Positions 61,120 through 64,000 of a stretch of DNA of 64,000 nt are shown piece by piece. The notes under the pieces are model-generated. The model was not told where the DNA came from and searched no databases. It was given only the letters and a program-made list of their open reading frames with translations. A program made the position numbers and the translations under genes. The stretch comes from Procambarus clarkii (taxonomy: Eukaryota; Arthropoda; Malacostraca; Decapoda; Cambaridae): positions 11,599,984 to 11,663,983 of the forward strand of contig NC_091209.1 of the NCBI RefSeq assembly GCF_040958095.1. Reading direction: 5' to 3'. How positions within the stretch are numbered: position 1 is the stretch's first letter; each line of letters opens with the position of its first letter.

Positions 61120-61620
61120 TACTGTACAATGATTTCTTTAACATTTATGAACCTATGTGCTGTCATCACCGCATGATATATAACTGTCATATACCTAGCA
61201 CACAAATATGTTTGCTGTCCTTTTGTCACTAACCGAATGCCCATATGGGATGCACTATGAACTCTGCTATCTTCCACAACCCACATTAGAATGCAGTATT
61301 TGTTGAAAATTTATCATATACTGTTTGTGCACAGGCTGCTTCCCTAATTACTGGAAGGCTGTGATCATCCTCTACAGTACTAAGAATCTTAGAAAAAAAG
61401 GGTACATTACTTCAACTGGCGATTTTTAGAGGAACTGCCCTTGCTTATTGTGACTGCAGACTCTTAGAACCATGGGATCATGCAATCCCCGACCGTCCAA
61501 GTGGTTGGCACCATTCCTTTTCCCTGTCCCATCCCAAATCCTTATCCTGACCCCTTCTAAGTGCTATATTTGTAATGGCTTGGTGCTTTCCCCTGATATT
61601 TCCCTCCTCCTCCTCCTCTC
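61120..61620. other. No gene seen
   Basis: No exon or recognisable repeat; the region leads into the CT microsatellite. Confidence 0.35.
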
Positions 61621-61624
61621 CCCC

Positions 61625-61707
<83 letters not shown>

Positions 61708-61765
61708 TCTCACACTCTCTCACACTCACACTCGCACACACTCACTCTCACTCTTTCTCTCCCTC
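61605..61765. repeat. (CT)n microsatellite and CACTCT variants
   Basis: CTCCTCCTCC, then about 36 CT units (61630-61702), then imperfect CACTCT/CACACT. Both strands give Ser/Leu or Arg/Glu repeat frames that are artefacts. Confidence 0.95.
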
Positions 61766-62214
61766 TCTGGGTGGATGAGGGGCCCTGCTGCTTTGAGCCC
61801 TGGATGGGTGAGGGCCTTACCGCCCGGAGCCCTGTGTGTAATTGTTGTGGTGTTGTCATAAGAACTTTGTATATTACAGCAAAACGATGATAGATTTTTT
61901 GTTTACATTTTTTTGGACATCACTGCTTAATGTTTTACTGTACAGCAGGAATTTTTATTTTTTTAGGTCCAGCCAATGCCAGCATTATCAGGATGTTCAC
62001 AGGGTTCCCTATGGCACAGTGTCAATTGATTGGTGGCAATCTTGACACGGCCATGTTGAGCATGTGTCCCATAGTAACCATGTTGGAAAATTGAATGTGT
62101 TGAACAACCTCGACCAGACAGACATTAATTATTTTATCGATACAATATAGGTAGGTTCCTGTAGTATAATGCTCTCTCTGTCCACCCTTGCCACCATAGA
62201 ACAGTGGTCTATGT

Positions 62215-62375
62215 TCTCTCATAATTGAATTCCATACCTGGGTGGGACAGAAATGGTGTGTTATGGGTTCCATCCTGGGGAGAAGTCAACAGTTCATCCT
62301 ACGGAGTGGGGGGACCTCAATACAAGCCTAAGCACAGATTTCCTGTCCAAGACAGTGGGAATTATTTAAGATTAT
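62215..62375 (+). mobile_element. tRNA-derived SINE (15.9-kb family), 5'-truncated and internally deleted
   Basis: CTGGGTGGGACAGAAATGG joins directly to GTTATGGGTTCCATCCTGGG, GGGGGGACCTCAATACAAGC and CAGTGGGAATTATTTA. These are body and tail blocks of the family, with the CACCTG...GGTACC part missing. Confidence 0.65.
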
Positions 62376-62504
62376 TATACTGGCCTAGGTAAGTGCTGTC
62401 ATCACCATTTGTTAATGGGGATCAGGAGCTGAAGTTTGTCTAACTCCTTTGTGTCTTCCATGACTGCTGGAAGATGTCATTGAGCGATGGGAACTCTATG
62501 GGCG

Positions 62505-63157
62505 TATCCATCTAATTACCCAAAGCTACTCAAAGCTTCCTAACAAGCTACCCAAAGCTTCCAAACATTACGTTAGTAATGAATAAATATGATATAAGTA
62601 TTCATTATAATGTTGGTGCTGAGTGTAGAACATGAAAAAAACATATTTTTACTCGGAAAAAGTATCATTTTATAACGAAATTAGACGAAAATAAGCGGCT
62701 GGTGACGCCAAAGCAAGTCGATGGTCCAAGCGACAAGTTGTGGAGCGACTTATCCATGACACATTGTTGCTTGGAGTGTTTGCTGGCATATCAGCCTTCT
62801 GTACCTACCTAACCAAACCAACCTACCCAAACATAACTTACAAAACCTAACCTAACTAAACCTAACCTATCCAAACCTAACTTAATATAACCTGTAAGCA
62901 ACAATATATCTTGGATAAGTCGCTCCACAACATTTTTGTCTAGATCGTCGACTTCCTATGGCCTCTCATGCCACTTAGTTTCATCTAATTTCGTTATAAA
63001 CTTACATTATTTCAGAGTAAAAATATGTTTTTTCATGTACTATCTTCAGCACAAAGTTATAGTGAGTAAATATATCATATTTCTTCATTACTTACGTAAT
63101 ACTAGGAAGCTTTGAGTAGATTTGGGTAGCTTTGGGTAATTAGACGGACCGCTATAT
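62505..63157. mobile_element. Long-arm foldback element with telomere-like loop
   Basis: The left arm ATCTAATTACCCAAAGCTAC ... ATGAAAAAAACATATTTTTA CTC ... AAATTAG ... GTGGAGCGACTTATCC is repeated in reverse complement on the right (GGATAAGTCGCTCCACAACA, CTAATTTCGTTATAAACTTA, GAGTAAAAATATGTTTTTTC ATG, TAGCTTTGGGTAATTAGA). Arms are about 250 bp. The loop (62805-62895) is made of AACCTAACCTAAC-like repeats. No ORF. Confidence 0.85.
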
Positions 63158-64000
63158 TGAAAAACTAATGCAAAACATGATCATTATTTGATAATGACCA
63201 CATTGCACTAGGCAATCAAGATATGATGATGATCACTTTTGAGAATAGGCATACCAGTTCATAGGCTATTCTAGTGTTATTGGACACAGTTTAAATCTTG
63301 GGATTGATAAGAAACATTGATTGCTTATAATAATTCAGATGAAACATTTTATAGTCAGAAAGAACTAACGAAAATGCAAGTACAGTACTACAGTATATGT
63401 TTTAAAAATTGTCTGTGGATTACCTGTGGACGATTGCAATATTGTAGTTCTAATACTATCACACCGTAGCCTGGGGCCGGTCTTTTCTAGTGATTTCCTG
63501 GTCTATAAGGCTATGTTTGCAAGCTGAATAACCTAATCAGTTCCAGTGCCTGTTCTGAAGCTTAAATACTAATAAAATACCCACAATATTTAACTCAGTA
63601 AGAATACATAAAGTGTACATGAAAATTTAGCAATGAAATTCATATAAAATGAAAAGTAACTGTATATAAAAATAAGTCATAACCCAAATCCCATCATTAA
63701 GATAATACTAATAATAATAATAATACAGTAATTACTTTGTGTGTTACTTAAATATATGAAAAGTACAATATTGTACATTGTGGATTGTATTCCAATTGCT
63801 GTGCTAGGTTAGACAATAGTTCAATATGAAACTAAATGATGTTACATTCATGATGGGAGACAATCATTTTCAGTAAAATTACATCTTAAACCTTGTTGTA
63901 CATAAAACACCAAAGAGAACTCCAATGAATGGTAGATACTATTTAAACATGATTTTTTTTTATTCCAGAAAAAACACAAATATGCGGATGACAACTGTAC
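63158..64000. other. No gene seen
   Basis: AT-rich, short (AAT)n at 63710-63724, poly(T) at 63953-63960 near the window edge. The missing 5' epsin exons are not visible here. Confidence 0.35.

Noticed and set aside
61472-61861. Ser/Leu-rich and Arg/Glu-rich frames
   Set aside because: Translations of the (CT)n microsatellite with no coding context.
44264-64000. ENTH domain and UIM exons of epsin
   Set aside because: I looked for DPWGPSS, the ENTH helices and UIM-like acidic motifs on the minus strand and found none by eye. Short exons could have been missed, so absence is not proven.

Overview
This is a eukaryotic, AT-rich (by eye) genomic window with intron-split genes, GT-AG splice sites, long TA/TG microsatellites and many decayed transposable elements. 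Several repeat families (a tRNA-derived SINE with a recurrent 'GGACAGAAATGG...CACCTG...AAATAGGTACC' body, LINE 3' tails ending in 'AATTAGGTGAGTAC' or 'ACACTTGGGTAATTAC', and foldback elements starting 'GTCGYACCTAGTAGCC') look to me like decapod crustacean repeats, so a crayfish/lobster/shrimp-type genome is the best guess. That is recognition from memory, not a database result. A run of exactly 500 N (45919-46418) marks it as a draft scaffold.

The main host gene is an epsin (liquid facets/EPN family, clathrin-mediated endocytosis adaptor) on the minus strand. Its 3' part runs from about 44263 down to the stop at 14296. Five exons (38289-38342, 37314-37428, 36754-36960, 34853-35020, 14296-14663) join with compatible phases and encode DPW motifs, a clathrin-box-like segment, the conserved FLG...LV(D/N)LD block and four NPF motifs ending in NPFLL-stop. 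Three further phase-0 candidate exons (38907-38975, 40989-41009, 43694-44263) look like cassettes. I found no exon for the N-terminal ENTH domain or the ubiquitin-interacting motifs; they probably lie beyond 64000. The last intron is about 20 kb and is full of retroelements.

At the left edge (469-1406, +) are two terminal coding exons of an unrecognised gene. Around 52400-54025 (+) are small candidate exons and a large exon of a C2H2 zinc-finger protein. That exon runs directly into a decayed Tigger/pogo (CENP-B/DDE) transposase at 54026-55656.

The rest is repeat landscape: LINE relics with RT, RNase H or C-terminal domains at 2.1-3.9, 8.5-9.5, 10.4, 20.6-23.3, 26.7-27.3, 31.7-32.4, 44.6 and 49.4-50.3 kb; a gag-like ORF between inverted terminal repeats at 18.35-20.05 kb (DIRS-like, tentative); tRNA-derived SINEs at 15.9, 16.2, 35.8, 44.9, 47.0, 51.2, 57.7 and 62.2 kb; three copies of a foldback/MITE family at 11.9, 12.5 and 58.6 kb, the last split by an internally deleted Tigger; a second deleted Tigger at 60.3-61.1 kb; and a long-arm foldback at 62.5-63.15 kb with a telomere-like AACCT loop. 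No CRISPR array, operon, rRNA or convincing functional tRNA gene was seen.
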